64,000 bases of DNA from an uncultured Winogradskyella sp. (GCF_947498345.1 NZ_CANMJY010000001.1:124001-188000), one strand, 5' to 3'; shown: positions 39,960 through 50,542, counted from the stretch's first letter. The notes: generated by a model not told the origin, from the letters alone. A program made the numbers and translations.

Positions 39960-41639
39960 ATGATATTAGGCCATACTACAAGAAAAAACTTTACACAAAA
40001 CCCAAAGAATGATATTCTTTCGGGTTTAACAGTTGCCTTAGCATTAGTGCCAGAAGCTGTTGCATTTGCATTTGTTGCTGGTGTAGATCCATTAGTTGGG
40101 CTTTATGGTGCCTTTATGATGGGAATTGTTACTGCTTTATTTGGTGGTCGACCAGGAATGATCTCTGGAGCAACAGGCGCTATGGCTGTTGTTATGGTAC
40201 ACCTTATTCAAAAAGGAAATGAAGTTGGTTTAGCATTAGATACTCCTATTGAAAATTTAGGCTTACAATGGCTGTTTATTACATTACTTTTTGTTGGCGG
40301 TATTCAAATTTTAGCTGGTGTTTTTAAACTTGGAAAGTTTGTACGATTAATTCCTCATCCTGTAATGATGGGATTTGTTAATGGTTTAGCCATAGTAATT
40401 TTCTTATCTCAGTTAGGTTTATTTCCAAATGCTGTACCTAAAGATATTTCGATATGGAGCAATACTTCTCAATGGTTTGAGGCTTTGTTTTCTAATGGTA
40501 CTTTTTGGAAAATGATGGGTTTCATTGGTTTAACCATGGGTATTATGTATGGTTTACCTAAATTAACAAAGAAGATTCCTGCTGCATTAATTGCCATTAT
40601 TGTGGTAGCTTGTATAACCATTTTTGGCAGTATAGAAATGAGTACAGTTGGATCCTTTATTAGAGAAGGTGGTGGTGAAGGCCTACAAGGTGGTCTACCT
40701 ACATTCCAAGATCAAGTTTTTGGTTTCTTTGGTACGCTTTCTGGACATTGGGATTTAATCATTTCCACAGCGTTTATATTAGCTGCTGTAGGACTTATTG
40801 AATCATTAATGACACTCAATCTGGTTGATGAAATTACCGAAACCAGGGGCAATGGAAATAGAGAATGTATAGCCCAAGGAGGTGCAAATATGCTCAATGG
40901 TCTTTTTGGTGGTATGGGCGGCTGTGCTATGATTGGACAATCTATAATCAATGTAGATTCTGGTGGTAGAGGACGTTTATCTGGTGCGGTTGCTGCTATA
41001 GCATTACTCTGTTTTGTATTATTTGGTGCGCCATTAATTGAACAAATACCAATAGCTGCATTAGTAGGTGTAATGTTTATGGTAGTCATAGGAACATTTG
41101 CCTGGTCTAGTTTTAGAATTATTAGAAAGATTCCTTTGTCAGATGCCATAGTTTTAATTGCTGTTTCAGCTATAACAGTATGGAAAGACTTAGCCGTAGC
41201 TGTTATTGCTGGTGTTATTATTTCCGCATTAGTTTTTGCATGGAAAAATGCTACAATGATTAGAGCACGTAAGCGTATTCAAGCTAACGGCACAAAAACT
41301 TATGAAATATGGGGGCCATTGTTTTTTGGCTCTATTCAGAATTTTAATTCAAAATTTGATGCCAAAAATGACCCAGATAAAGTAGAAATAGATTTTGTCG
41401 AATCTCGAGTAAGTGACCATTCTGCTTTAGAAGCCATCTTTAACATTGTTAACAAATATGAAGCTGAAGGTAAATCTATCAAACTAAAACATCTTAGTGA
41501 AGATTGTAAAATACTGCTCAGAAAAGCCAGCCCTAAATTTGAAGAAGTTATCATCGAAGATGTAGACGACCCAAGATATCACTTAGCTGCTGATCCAGAG
41601 AAATTCACGAAACCACTTTCAGAATATAAACTAGATTAA
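39960..41639 (+). CDS. SulP-family anion transporter with STAS domain
   Basis: GLTVALALVPEAVAFA, GGMGGCAMIGQS motifs; C-terminal STAS. Confidence 0.9.
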   Translation: MILGHTTRKNFTQNPKNDILSGLTVALALVPEAVAFAFVAGVDPLVGLYGAFMMGIVTALFGGRPGMISGATGAMAVVMVHLIQKGNEVGLALDTPIENLGLQWLFITLLFVGGIQILAGVFKLGKFVRLIPHPVMMGFVNGLAIVIFLSQLGLFPNAVPKDISIWSNTSQWFEALFSNGTFWKMMGFIGLTMGIMYGLPKLTKKIPAALIAIIVVACITIFGSIEMSTVGSFIREGGGEGLQGGLPTFQDQVFGFFGTLSGHWDLIISTAFILAAVGLIESLMTLNLVDEITETRGNGNRECIAQGGANMLNGLFGGMGGCAMIGQSIINVDSGGRGRLSGAVAAIALLCFVLFGAPLIEQIPIAALVGVMFMVVIGTFAWSSFRIIRKIPLSDAIVLIAVSAITVWKDLAVAVIAGVIISALVFAWKNATMIRARKRIQANGTKTYEIWGPLFFGSIQNFNSKFDAKNDPDKVEIDFVESRVSDHSALEAIFNIVNKYEAEGKSIKLKHLSEDCKILLRKASPKFEEVIIEDVDDPRYHLAADPEKFTKPLSEYKLD

Positions 41640-41642
41640 CAG

Positions 41643-42704
41643 CTACATCTGAACATTTTTTTCTTCAGGGAATTGACTAGGAATTTCATTTGGTTCCTCA
41701 TCTAACATTTGCCTTAGATCAATCTCAATTCCGCGAGAAATAGTAGATATAGGCACATCGTTTGGACCACCTTCAAATGGGTTCTCTCCACTCCTTGCCA
41801 AACGTTCCATAGTATGAAAAGCCCATGATACTGTAGCACAAAATGGTATTGCTATCCAAATAAAATACTTTCCGACTAGGAAAAAATCATCTACCATAGT
41901 ATCACCTATTTCAGCAAATTCTGGAATTAATCCAAAAGGTAATAGAATTGTAAATACTCTTGTGAGGTATAATCCTAAACTTGCATATTGCCTTGGATAA
42001 GGAAAGTTCTTTATACGTTCTGATTTTCCTTGATGTGTAAAAAGCGATTCTAAAACATTTTCAAGCTCCAGAAACGCGAATTCCCATATGAGACCTTTTT
42101 CTTTTAATTCTCTAATATGTTTTGATTGCAGGTATAATAACGCGGTTTGCTTATTGCTTTTAGATAAGACATATTTTCTTTCCTCTTCTGATAAATACAT
42201 CATCAGATTATCTTCGAGAGTAGAGACTTCTTCTGGAATATGAATCATATTTCGCCATTCCTGGTTTGTCTTAGCTTTATGTTGTGTTTCCCAACTTTTA
42301 CGTTGACGCATAGCATAGCGTAATGCTGTCATCCAGGCAATATGTCTATAGACCAAGGTCTTTTTATGCTTCTTTAATTCTGCATCAGAAATTGAATCAT
42401 CACAATATTCATTTGACACCATATCCTGGACTTTCATACCCCAAGTTCGTGATGTATTTACAATAGCTCCCCAAATCATTCGTGCCTCCCAAATACGACC
42501 ATAAGCTGAGTTATTTTGAAAACCTACAAGGAAAGCTACAGCAGTACCAATTAGTGCCACAGGTGTCCATGGTACATTTAAAAATGTAAAGCCAAATACT
42601 TTATAAAGAATAGTAATTATTCCTGCGTATAAAAGATATATTAATGTTTCACCTCTAGTCCAAAGCACCATGTCTTTGACCGAGTATCTTTTTTTGGTTA
42701 GCAT
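41643..42704 (-). CDS. Bestrophin-family protein
   Basis: FLVGFQNNSAYGRIWEARMIWGAIVNTSR, ENPFEGGPNDVPI. Confidence 0.9.
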   Translation of the reverse strand: MLTKKRYSVKDMVLWTRGETLIYLLYAGIITILYKVFGFTFLNVPWTPVALIGTAVAFLVGFQNNSAYGRIWEARMIWGAIVNTSRTWGMKVQDMVSNEYCDDSISDAELKKHKKTLVYRHIAWMTALRYAMRQRKSWETQHKAKTNQEWRNMIHIPEEVSTLEDNLMMYLSEEERKYVLSKSNKQTALLYLQSKHIRELKEKGLIWEFAFLELENVLESLFTHQGKSERIKNFPYPRQYASLGLYLTRVFTILLPFGLIPEFAEIGDTMVDDFFLVGKYFIWIAIPFCATVSWAFHTMERLARSGENPFEGGPNDVPISTISRGIEIDLRQMLDEEPNEIPSQFPEEKNVQM

Positions 42705-42719
42705 AGTTCAAATTGTAAT

Positions 42720-43823
42720 TTACATGACAATATCATTCTTCCATACATAAGGTTCAGGAATATCTGTGTCGTCAATAAGTTGTCTGATATCAATTTCAAT
42801 ACCTCTACTCATGTTGGTAATAGGCACGTCGTTTGGTCCGCCTTCAAATGGGTTTTCTGTATTTTCTCCAATAGCTTCCATCGTGTGAAACACCCATGCT
42901 AACAAAGCACTAAAAGGTATCGAAAACCACACAAAATGTTTTGCAATAAATTCCTGAATTAAATGCCCCCAAGATGTCCTTGATTGATGAACTGTTAACT
43001 CACTCATAATATGCTTTCCAATCGATTCAAACTCCTCCATAATTCCATAAGGAATCATCAAAATAAATAGCCAAACAAAAATATAATTCATGGTGGCATA
43101 CTGTCTTGGATACGGGAAATTCTTAATACGCTCACTCTTTCCTTGGAGCGTGTAGAATTCAACCAACATATTCTCCATTTCCATATGCCTAAAATCATCT
43201 ATAAGGCCTAAGGTTTTTAATTCTTTTAATCGCCTAGATTGAATCCCTAAAATTTGTGATGCTTGATTCACTTTAGCAAATAACTCATCATACTCTTTAT
43301 CTGAAACATATGGACTAATAGCTTCTTTGATAGGAATTGTGTCTTCGCAAACCAAATATTGCGATTCACGAAATTCCTTATTAGATTTCTTATTTTTTAA
43401 ATGCATTTCCCAAGGTTTATCCTTTCGCAATTGATATCGCAAAGCCGTAAGCCAAGCCACATGTCGATGTACTAGTTCCTTGTGTATATGATGAAGTTCA
43501 GCTTCAGAGATAGGATTTTTTGCAAATTGATTTGTAATAAAATCTTTAACTTGAATAGTCCAAGATCTCGATGCATTAACAATACCACCCCAAATTTTAC
43601 GAGCTTCCCAAAGCCTATCGTATGAGGCGTTATTCTTAAAACTGACCAAAAAGGCTACAGCTGTACCTAAAACACCTAAAGGCAACCAAGGGACATGTAA
43701 CCATTTTAAGCCAACAATATCAAATAGAATAACTGGTATTGTAGCTAAAATAAAAAAAAGGAATAGATACCTTCGCGTCCATTTAATGACCCCTTTTACG
43801 GGAAATATTCGTCTTGTATACAT
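42720..43823 (-). CDS. Bestrophin-family protein (tandem paralog)
   Basis: FLVSFKNNASYDRLWEARKIWGGIVNASR, ENPFEGGPNDVPI. Confidence 0.9.
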   Translation of the reverse strand: MYTRRIFPVKGVIKWTRRYLFLFFILATIPVILFDIVGLKWLHVPWLPLGVLGTAVAFLVSFKNNASYDRLWEARKIWGGIVNASRSWTIQVKDFITNQFAKNPISEAELHHIHKELVHRHVAWLTALRYQLRKDKPWEMHLKNKKSNKEFRESQYLVCEDTIPIKEAISPYVSDKEYDELFAKVNQASQILGIQSRRLKELKTLGLIDDFRHMEMENMLVEFYTLQGKSERIKNFPYPRQYATMNYIFVWLFILMIPYGIMEEFESIGKHIMSELTVHQSRTSWGHLIQEFIAKHFVWFSIPFSALLAWVFHTMEAIGENTENPFEGGPNDVPITNMSRGIEIDIRQLIDDTDIPEPYVWKNDIVM

Positions 43824-43856
43824 GAAATTATGTTATATCATGTAATATACAAAAGA

Positions 43857-45911
43857 CTAATAATTAAGCAAGACTTCTATTTTAGCTTTTACCTTTTCGG
43901 TTGAAGGAATCATGGTTTGTTCTAAAGTAGAATTTAACGGGATTGCTGGCATATTTTCGCTTCCAATTGTCATTACTGGCGCATCTAAATATTTGAAACA
44001 TTCTTCTTGAATTTTTCCAGCTAATGCTCTCGCAAAACTATTATTAGAAGGCTCTTCAGTTACCACTAAACATTTACCTGTTTTCTTAACTGACTTCATA
44101 ATTGTGTCTTCATCAAGCGGATATAATGTTCGTAAATCAATGATTTCTATTTGATCTCGCATATCGAGTTCTCCTGACGCATTATAAGCCCAATGAACAC
44201 CCATTCCATAAGTTATTATAGTCAGCGTTTCAACATCATCTTGTTTCCAAATTTCTTGAAGTACCCAAGCTTTGCCAAATGGTAATATATAATCTTCAGA
44301 AGGTTCAACGGATGTTGCACCATTTGTTCCTGGTACTTTAGACCAATACAAACCTTTGTGTTCTAATATAACCACAGGATTTGGGTCGTGATAAGCCGCT
44401 TTCATTAAGCCTTTTAAGTCAGCTCCATTACTTGGATAGGCGATTTTAATACCACGAATATTTGTAATTACACTTTCTACTGAAGACGAATGGTATGGCC
44501 CACCACTGCCATATGCACCAATGGGCACACGAAGAATCATACTCACAGGCCATTTACCATTAGATAGATAGCAACTGCGACTTACTTCAGTAAATAACTG
44601 ATTGAGTCCTGGCCAAATGTAATCGGCAAACTGCACCTCAACAATTGGTTTTAATCCAACCGCAGACATTCCAACCGTGGAACCCACGATAAAAGCTTCT
44701 TGTATTGGCGTATTAAATACACGGTCGTCACCAAACTTTTGAGCTAATGTTGCTGCTTCCCTAAACACACCGCCTAGTCGTCCTCCAACATCTTGACCAT
44801 ATAGCAAGCATTCTTTATGCTCACGCATTAATTCTTCAACAGCAAATAAAGCACAGTCGACCATTACCACTTTATCAGCTCCTTCTGGTTCACGTGTTCC
44901 TTTTTCTTCTGTTATTGGCGTTGGTACAAAATCATGCGTAAATAAATCTTCAGGTTTTGGATTTTCAGCTTCTAAGGCTTTTTCGAAGTCTGATGTTACT
45001 TTTTCTTTAGCTTCATCTTCTATCACATTGACCTCAGATTCAGTAAACCCATTATCTAATAATTGTTGTTTTAAAACCGGATATGGGTCACGTGAACGTG
45101 CTTCGTCTAAATCATCACGATACCATTCCATTCGCACACCAGATGTATGATGATTTAACAACGGAACTTTGGCATGTACTAAAAATGGGCGACGCTCTTT
45201 ACGTATAATCTCAATCACTTTTTCGATAGCTTCATAGCTTTCTATAAAATTAGCGCCATCAATTGAAATCGCATCTAAACCATGAAATCCTTGAGCGTAT
45301 TCAAATGCGTTTTGCGCTCTTGTTTCTGCAGCATTCGCCGAAATATCCCATCCATTGTCCTGTACCAAGTATAAAATAGGCATTTGCTTCAAGGCAGCCA
45401 TTTGGAACGCTTCAGCTATCTCACCTTCAGTCACAGAGGCATCACCAAGTGAACATACTGAAATTGGATTCTCAATAGAATCGTCATTTAAACCTTGTAA
45501 TTCTTTGTATTGCATTCCCATAGCAACACCTGTTGCTGGAATAGCTTGCATACCAGTTGCTGAAGACTGGTGCGGAATTTTAGGCTTATCATCGTCTTTT
45601 AAACTTGGATGCGAATAATACGTTCTTCCACCAGAAAACGGGTCACCTTTTTTAGCTAACAACTGTAACATTAAATCATAGGGCTCTAAACCAAATGACA
45701 ATAACATGGCATCATCCCTATAGTAAGGAAATGCATAATCTTGAGGTAATAATTGCATTCCTAAAGCAACCTGAATGGCTTCATGACCACGAGATGTGGC
45801 ATGTACGTATTTTGAAACTTGCTTAAAGTTTTCTTCATACAACTCTGCCATAGCTTTTGCTGTGCAGAGTTTTGAAAATCCTTTTTTTAATATGTCTTTA
45901 TTCATATTCAT
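43857..45911 (-). CDS. Fused alpha/beta E1 of a branched-chain 2-oxoacid dehydrogenase
   Basis: ThDP motif GDASVTEGEIAEAFQMA...N; E1 beta GQDVGGRLGGVFREA; about 684 aa. Confidence 0.9.
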   Translation of the reverse strand: MNMNKDILKKGFSKLCTAKAMAELYEENFKQVSKYVHATSRGHEAIQVALGMQLLPQDYAFPYYRDDAMLLSFGLEPYDLMLQLLAKKGDPFSGGRTYYSHPSLKDDDKPKIPHQSSATGMQAIPATGVAMGMQYKELQGLNDDSIENPISVCSLGDASVTEGEIAEAFQMAALKQMPILYLVQDNGWDISANAAETRAQNAFEYAQGFHGLDAISIDGANFIESYEAIEKVIEIIRKERRPFLVHAKVPLLNHHTSGVRMEWYRDDLDEARSRDPYPVLKQQLLDNGFTESEVNVIEDEAKEKVTSDFEKALEAENPKPEDLFTHDFVPTPITEEKGTREPEGADKVVMVDCALFAVEELMREHKECLLYGQDVGGRLGGVFREAATLAQKFGDDRVFNTPIQEAFIVGSTVGMSAVGLKPIVEVQFADYIWPGLNQLFTEVSRSCYLSNGKWPVSMILRVPIGAYGSGGPYHSSSVESVITNIRGIKIAYPSNGADLKGLMKAAYHDPNPVVILEHKGLYWSKVPGTNGATSVEPSEDYILPFGKAWVLQEIWKQDDVETLTIITYGMGVHWAYNASGELDMRDQIEIIDLRTLYPLDEDTIMKSVKKTGKCLVVTEEPSNNSFARALAGKIQEECFKYLDAPVMTIGSENMPAIPLNSTLEQTMIPSTEKVKAKIEVLLNY

Positions 45912-45955
45912 TTACTGTGAAGGCAGGAATCTTATTTTTCAACTTTATTGTTTCT

Positions 45956-46045
45956 GTGTTAGCGATTGAACGGTTTGTTTGAGCTCCTCGCAGAGAGCGA
46001 GTGTGAAAGCGCGACCCTTGTGGTAACACGCAAATTACGCTACAC
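45956..46045. repeat. Intergenic palindromic element GTGTTAGCG...CGCTACAC with internal CTCGC-AGAGA-GCGAG
   Basis: Terminal arms in inverted orientation and an internal hairpin, read directly. Confidence 0.45.
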
Positions 46046-47107
46046 TAATTCTTTTCTTGTTTTCAGCATCCAACCAAATGTATCATCTTTCTGACCAGTT
46101 TTAATGGCATTCAAGGTATTGTTAATCTCTAATCCTACCAGACTTTCATCAGATACGTGAATGGTTTCACCTTCTAATCCAATGTCTTGAATATATGCGA
46201 TACCTACTGCTGTTCCTGCTCCAAAAGCTTCTTCTAATGTTCCATTTTGAGAAGCTTCCTTTATCTCTTGCAATGTAATTAAGCGCTCTGTTACCTTAAA
46301 CCCTTTATCTCTAAGTAAATCTATGACGCTCTTTCGGGTTATGCCATCTAATACAGAGCCATCTAGCTTTGGTGTAATGAAATCACCATCTATTTTGAAA
46401 AAGATATTCATCGTACCTACTTCTTGAATATACTTATGTTCTTGTGCATCTAACCACAATACCTGGTCATAACCTTTTGCTTTGGCTAATTCCGTAGGTC
46501 TAATTGCTGCTGCATAGTTACCTGCTGCTTTGGCTTCGCCTGTTCCGCCGTGTGCAGCTCTTATAAATTGCTTTTCTGCCCATAGCTTAATACGCTTACT
46601 AAAAAACGGACCAGCAGGTGATGCCATAATAATGAACTTATAATGTGTAGCGGCACGCATACCAATAAAGGGTTCATCTGCGTACATAAAAGGTCTTAGA
46701 TACAAGGCACTTCCTTCTTTTGGCGGAATCCAATTATGTTCTAAACTTACCAATTCCTTTAAACCTTCAACAAATAATTCTTCGGGGAAATTTGGCATTC
46801 CCATTCGGTCAGCACTTTTGTTTAATCGCTTAGCATTTTGGTCTGGTCTAAACAACATTGGTTCTCCTTCCGTATCCTTGTAGGCTTTCATACCTTCGAA
46901 AATAGCTTGCCCATAATGCAACGCCATTGCTGCCGGATGTGTTGGAATTAGTCCCATTGGAACTATTCTTGGATTTGTCCATTCACCATTTTCATAATCA
47001 CAGATAAACATGTGGTCTGTGAATGTGGTTCCTAATGGTATATTGTCGAAGTCTAAAGCATCAACTTTAGATTGTTCTACTTTGGTAATATTTATATTAT
47101 AAGACAT
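46040..47107 (-). CDS. ilvE: Branched-chain amino acid aminotransferase
   Basis: HYGQAIFEGMKAYK, YLRPFMYA, GAGTAVGI motifs. Confidence 0.92.
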   Translation of the reverse strand: MSYNINITKVEQSKVDALDFDNIPLGTTFTDHMFICDYENGEWTNPRIVPMGLIPTHPAAMALHYGQAIFEGMKAYKDTEGEPMLFRPDQNAKRLNKSADRMGMPNFPEELFVEGLKELVSLEHNWIPPKEGSALYLRPFMYADEPFIGMRAATHYKFIIMASPAGPFFSKRIKLWAEKQFIRAAHGGTGEAKAAGNYAAAIRPTELAKAKGYDQVLWLDAQEHKYIQEVGTMNIFFKIDGDFITPKLDGSVLDGITRKSVIDLLRDKGFKVTERLITLQEIKEASQNGTLEEAFGAGTAVGIAYIQDIGLEGETIHVSDESLVGLEINNTLNAIKTGQKDDTFGWMLKTRKELV

Positions 47108-47110
47108 AAC

Positions 47111-48418
47111 TTATATTTTTCTATTGATATCAAATTGTTCAAAATAATCCGCAACGCGACGTACAAAACTTCCGCCTAGAAAACCATCTACGACACGATG
47201 GTCAAAGGATAAGGATAGGTACATCATGCTACGTATAGCTATTTCATCTCCGTTTTCGGTCTCAATAACTTCGGGACGCTTTTTAATAATGCCTAAAGCT
47301 AGAATGGCGACTTCTGGCTGATTGATTATCGGTGTTCCCATAACGCTTCCAAATGTTCCAACATTAGAAATTGTAAACGTGCTTCCTTGAATATCATCGG
47401 CTTTTAATTTGTTCTCGCGAGCTTTTACAACCAATTCATTAACGTTCACAGCCAAAGTTTTTAAATCTTTAGTGTCAGCATTTTTTACTACTGGAACAAT
47501 TAAATTACCGCTTGGTAATGCTGTGGCCATGCCTACATTAATATCTTCTTTTACGATGATATTCTTTCCATCTACAGAGGCATTTATGTTAGGAAAATCC
47601 TTAATGGCTTTTGCAACAGCTTCGACAAATAATGGCGTAAAGGTTAAACGTTCACCATATTTGTCTTGAAATGCTTTTTTGTTGGCATTTCTCCAATTAA
47701 CCATATTGGTGAGATCAGCCTCAACATAAGCCGTGACATGTGGTGATGTATGCTTAGAATAAACCATATGGTCAGCTATCATCTGACGCATACGGTCCAT
47801 TTCTATAATTTTCCCTTTTCCTTTATCAAATGTTAATTGTGGTATTCTATAAGCTGTTGGGTCTTGAGTTACAGGTTGAGCAAATTTATAAGGACGACCA
47901 TCTTCTATATACTGAAAAACATCACTCTTTCTTAATCTGCCTTCTTTACCTGTTGCTGGAACTCTAGCTAATTCTTCAAAGCTTATATGAAGCTCCTTTG
48001 CAATTGAAATTATCAATGGTGAGAAGAACAACGTATTAGAATTTGATACACTAAACTTCTCAGTAGTTTGAGTTGGTGAAACTTTTGGTCTATTAGCTGA
48101 TTTTGTTTGTTTCTCTTTTGAAGGCTTTTCATTCTTAGGTTTACTATCTTTTTTTACTATAGAAACAACAGCTTCACCATTGCTCTGAATTATGGCTATA
48201 GTCTCACCAATTTTAACAACATCATTAGCTTTAAACAAGATTTCTTCAACAATACCAGAAACATTAGATGGAACTTCAGAGTCAACTTTATCAGTAGCAA
48301 CTTCTAACAACATTTCGTCTTCTTCGATAGTATCACCAACATTCTTAAACCACGTTATAATAGCTGCTTCAGTTATACTCTCACCCAATCTGGGCATTTT
48401 AAATTCAATTTTAGCCAA
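47111..48418 (-). CDS. 2-oxoacid dehydrogenase E2 (lipoyl acyltransferase)
   Basis: Lipoyl ATDKVDSEVPS, E3-binding domain, SFDHRVVDGFLGG. Confidence 0.93.
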   Translation of the reverse strand: MAKIEFKMPRLGESITEAAIITWFKNVGDTIEEDEMLLEVATDKVDSEVPSNVSGIVEEILFKANDVVKIGETIAIIQSNGEAVVSIVKKDSKPKNEKPSKEKQTKSANRPKVSPTQTTEKFSVSNSNTLFFSPLIISIAKELHISFEELARVPATGKEGRLRKSDVFQYIEDGRPYKFAQPVTQDPTAYRIPQLTFDKGKGKIIEMDRMRQMIADHMVYSKHTSPHVTAYVEADLTNMVNWRNANKKAFQDKYGERLTFTPLFVEAVAKAIKDFPNINASVDGKNIIVKEDINVGMATALPSGNLIVPVVKNADTKDLKTLAVNVNELVVKARENKLKADDIQGSTFTISNVGTFGSVMGTPIINQPEVAILALGIIKKRPEVIETENGDEIAIRSMMYLSLSFDHRVVDGFLGGSFVRRVADYFEQFDINRKI

Positions 48419-48584
48419 TCTGAAAATAATTTTACAAGAATCAAAGATACTTAAAAGCTAATTTTTCGCATGTTAAAAACTTTTAAATTGAACTTAAACA
48501 GAATATTATTCTTTAAAAATGTCTTTATGTAGTATTTTATTCTTATATATTTACATTTCTTAATGTTAAAAAAATAATTTCCTT

Positions 48585-49058
48585 ATGTCATATGCATTGG
48601 ACAAAATAGACACACAAATCCTCTCTATTCTTCAAAAGGACAGTAATCGTACTACAAAGAGTATAGCAGAAGAGCTTGGAATGACAACTTCACCTGTTTT
48701 TGAACGCATTAAAAAATTAGAGAAAGAAGGTTATATTAAAAAATATGTTGCTGTTCTTGACAATAAGAAAATTGGATTAAAACTTACTGTATTTATTGGT
48801 ATTACGCTTCAAGGCCATACCAGAAGTTATTTAGAAAAGTTTGTAACTGAGATCAATAACTTTCCAGAAGTTGTAGAATGTCACCGAGTTAGTGGAAACT
48901 ATGATTATTTACTCAAATTAATAGTCGAAGATATTGAAGCTTATGAAACATTCATCATTTCGAAATTGACACTTTTGCCTTACCTTGGAAATGTTCAAAG
49001 TTTAATTACATTATCTACTGGGAAAGAAACCAATGAAATTGATTTGAGCCGAGTTTAA
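48585..49058 (+). CDS. Lrp/AsnC-family regulator
   Basis: LDKIDTQILSILQKDSNRTTKSIAEELGM; RAM-like C-terminus. Confidence 0.93.
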   Translation: MSYALDKIDTQILSILQKDSNRTTKSIAEELGMTTSPVFERIKKLEKEGYIKKYVAVLDNKKIGLKLTVFIGITLQGHTRSYLEKFVTEINNFPEVVECHRVSGNYDYLLKLIVEDIEAYETFIISKLTLLPYLGNVQSLITLSTGKETNEIDLSRV

Positions 49059-49061
49059 GTT

Positions 49062-49658
49062 CTATTTCTTGAAGGTTTCTCTCAATGTCTTATATATATC
49101 GTCCTGAACTTTCATATTGTCCGGAACCTCTCTTAAAGGTTCAACTTCTTTCAATGACTCGTGACAATCCGCTGGTAATTGTTGATAGAGTTCAGTCCCT
49201 TTTGTTTTCCAGGCAATCATTTCATCACTAACTTGTCTAACCACCTTAGCTGGATTTCCAACCACTAAACTACGTTTTGGGATTTTAGTTTCTGCTTTAA
49301 CGAAAGCCATAGCACCAACGATAGACTCATCACCAATTTTGGCATCGTCCATAATAACCGTATTCATACCTATTAAGCAGTTTCTGCCCAAGTTAGCACC
49401 ATGAATAATGGCACCGTGACCAACATGTGCACTTTCTTTTAATACAATGGACTTCCCTGGAAACATATGTATTGTACAGTTTTCCTGAACGTTAACACCA
49501 TCTTCCAAAATGATCTGTCCCCAATCACCACGAATCGTAGCGCCTGGTCCTATATAGCAGTTCTTACCAATGATGACATTACCAGTTACTGCTGCTAAAG
49601 GATGCACAAAACTACTTTCGTGAACTACTGGGATATAACTTTTGAATGAATAAATCAT
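49062..49658 (-). CDS. paaY: Gamma-carbonic-anhydrase-like protein PaaY
   Basis: Hexapeptide repeats GNVIIGKNCYIGPGATIRGDWG; paa context. Confidence 0.8.
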   Translation of the reverse strand: MIYSFKSYIPVVHESSFVHPLAAVTGNVIIGKNCYIGPGATIRGDWGQIILEDGVNVQENCTIHMFPGKSIVLKESAHVGHGAIIHGANLGRNCLIGMNTVIMDDAKIGDESIVGAMAFVKAETKIPKRSLVVGNPAKVVRQVSDEMIAWKTKGTELYQQLPADCHESLKEVEPLREVPDNMKVQDDIYKTLRETFKK

Positions 49659-49671
49659 ATATTGTTAATTG

Positions 49672-49766
49672 TTGTCATTCAGAGCGAAAGCGAAGAATCT
49701 CATCATGAGATTGCCATACTTCGACTGCGCTCAGTACAAGCTTAAACTTCGTCCTTGCAATGACAA
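49672..49766. repeat. Short intergenic element with TTGTCATT/AATGACAA ends and internal AATCTCAT-C-ATGAGATT palindrome
   Basis: Perfect terminal and internal inverted repeats. Confidence 0.55.
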
Positions 49767-49768
49767 TT

Positions 49769-50542
49769 CTATTTAAACCCTTTCAGTTTCTCTTTAGTAA
49801 AATCTGACAAGACTAATCTACCGCTTGTTTGTGCACGTTCTGCTAAAAGTTCATCCCAGTCGTCTGTGCCTTTCCAGAATACTCTTTTCATTTCTAGCAT
49901 AGCTTCAGTGTTATATGAGCATAAATGCTCTGCTGTTGTTTTCACAGCTTCATCTAACTCTTCAGTGCTTTCATAAACATGAGTAAACAAGCCCTTTTGT
50001 TTTGCCCATTCTGCTGGATAAAAGGAATTAGCATCTATGGCAATCTGAGACATTGCGCTTAATCCCATTTTACGTTCTATAGCAGGTCCAACCACAAAAG
50101 GTCCAATACCAATATTTAATTCACTTAGCTTAATGGCTGCAAACTTAGTTCCCATGCAATAATCTGTTGAAGCGGCTAATCCAACACCTCCACCTACAGT
50201 TTTACCTTGAATACGTCCAATAATAAACTTCGGACATTTTCGCATCGCATTAATCACATTAGCGAATCCTGAAAAGAATACTTTTCCTGTTGCTGCATCA
50301 TTGATATTAATGAGTTCCTTAAAACTTGCTCCAGCACAAAATGTACGATCTCCTCCACTTTTTAAAACAATAACTTTTATGTCGTCATTGTTTCCAGCAT
50401 CAGTTATGGTTTGTGCTAGTTTAGCTAATATATCTCCTGGTAAAGAGTTGTGCGCCGGATGAAAAAACTCAATGTATCCTACTTCGTTTTCTATGGTTTG
50501 CTTAACATAAGGGTCACTCATATTATTTTCTTTATTTGTCAT
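49769..50542 (-). CDS. Enoyl-CoA hydratase/isomerase family (true start probably 50521)
   Basis: FCAGASFKEL, GRIQGKTVGGGVGLAASTDY crotonase motifs. Confidence 0.85.
   Translation of the reverse strand: MTNKENNMSDPYVKQTIENEVGYIEFFHPAHNSLPGDILAKLAQTITDAGNNDDIKVIVLKSGGDRTFCAGASFKELININDAATGKVFFSGFANVINAMRKCPKFIIGRIQGKTVGGGVGLAASTDYCMGTKFAAIKLSELNIGIGPFVVGPAIERKMGLSAMSQIAIDANSFYPAEWAKQKGLFTHVYESTEELDEAVKTTAEHLCSYNTEAMLEMKRVFWKGTDDWDELLAERAQTSGRLVLSDFTKEKLKGFK

Noticed and set aside
40712-41149. 145-aa minus-strand ORF opposite sulP
   Set aside because: Antisense shadow ORF; composition reflects the coding strand
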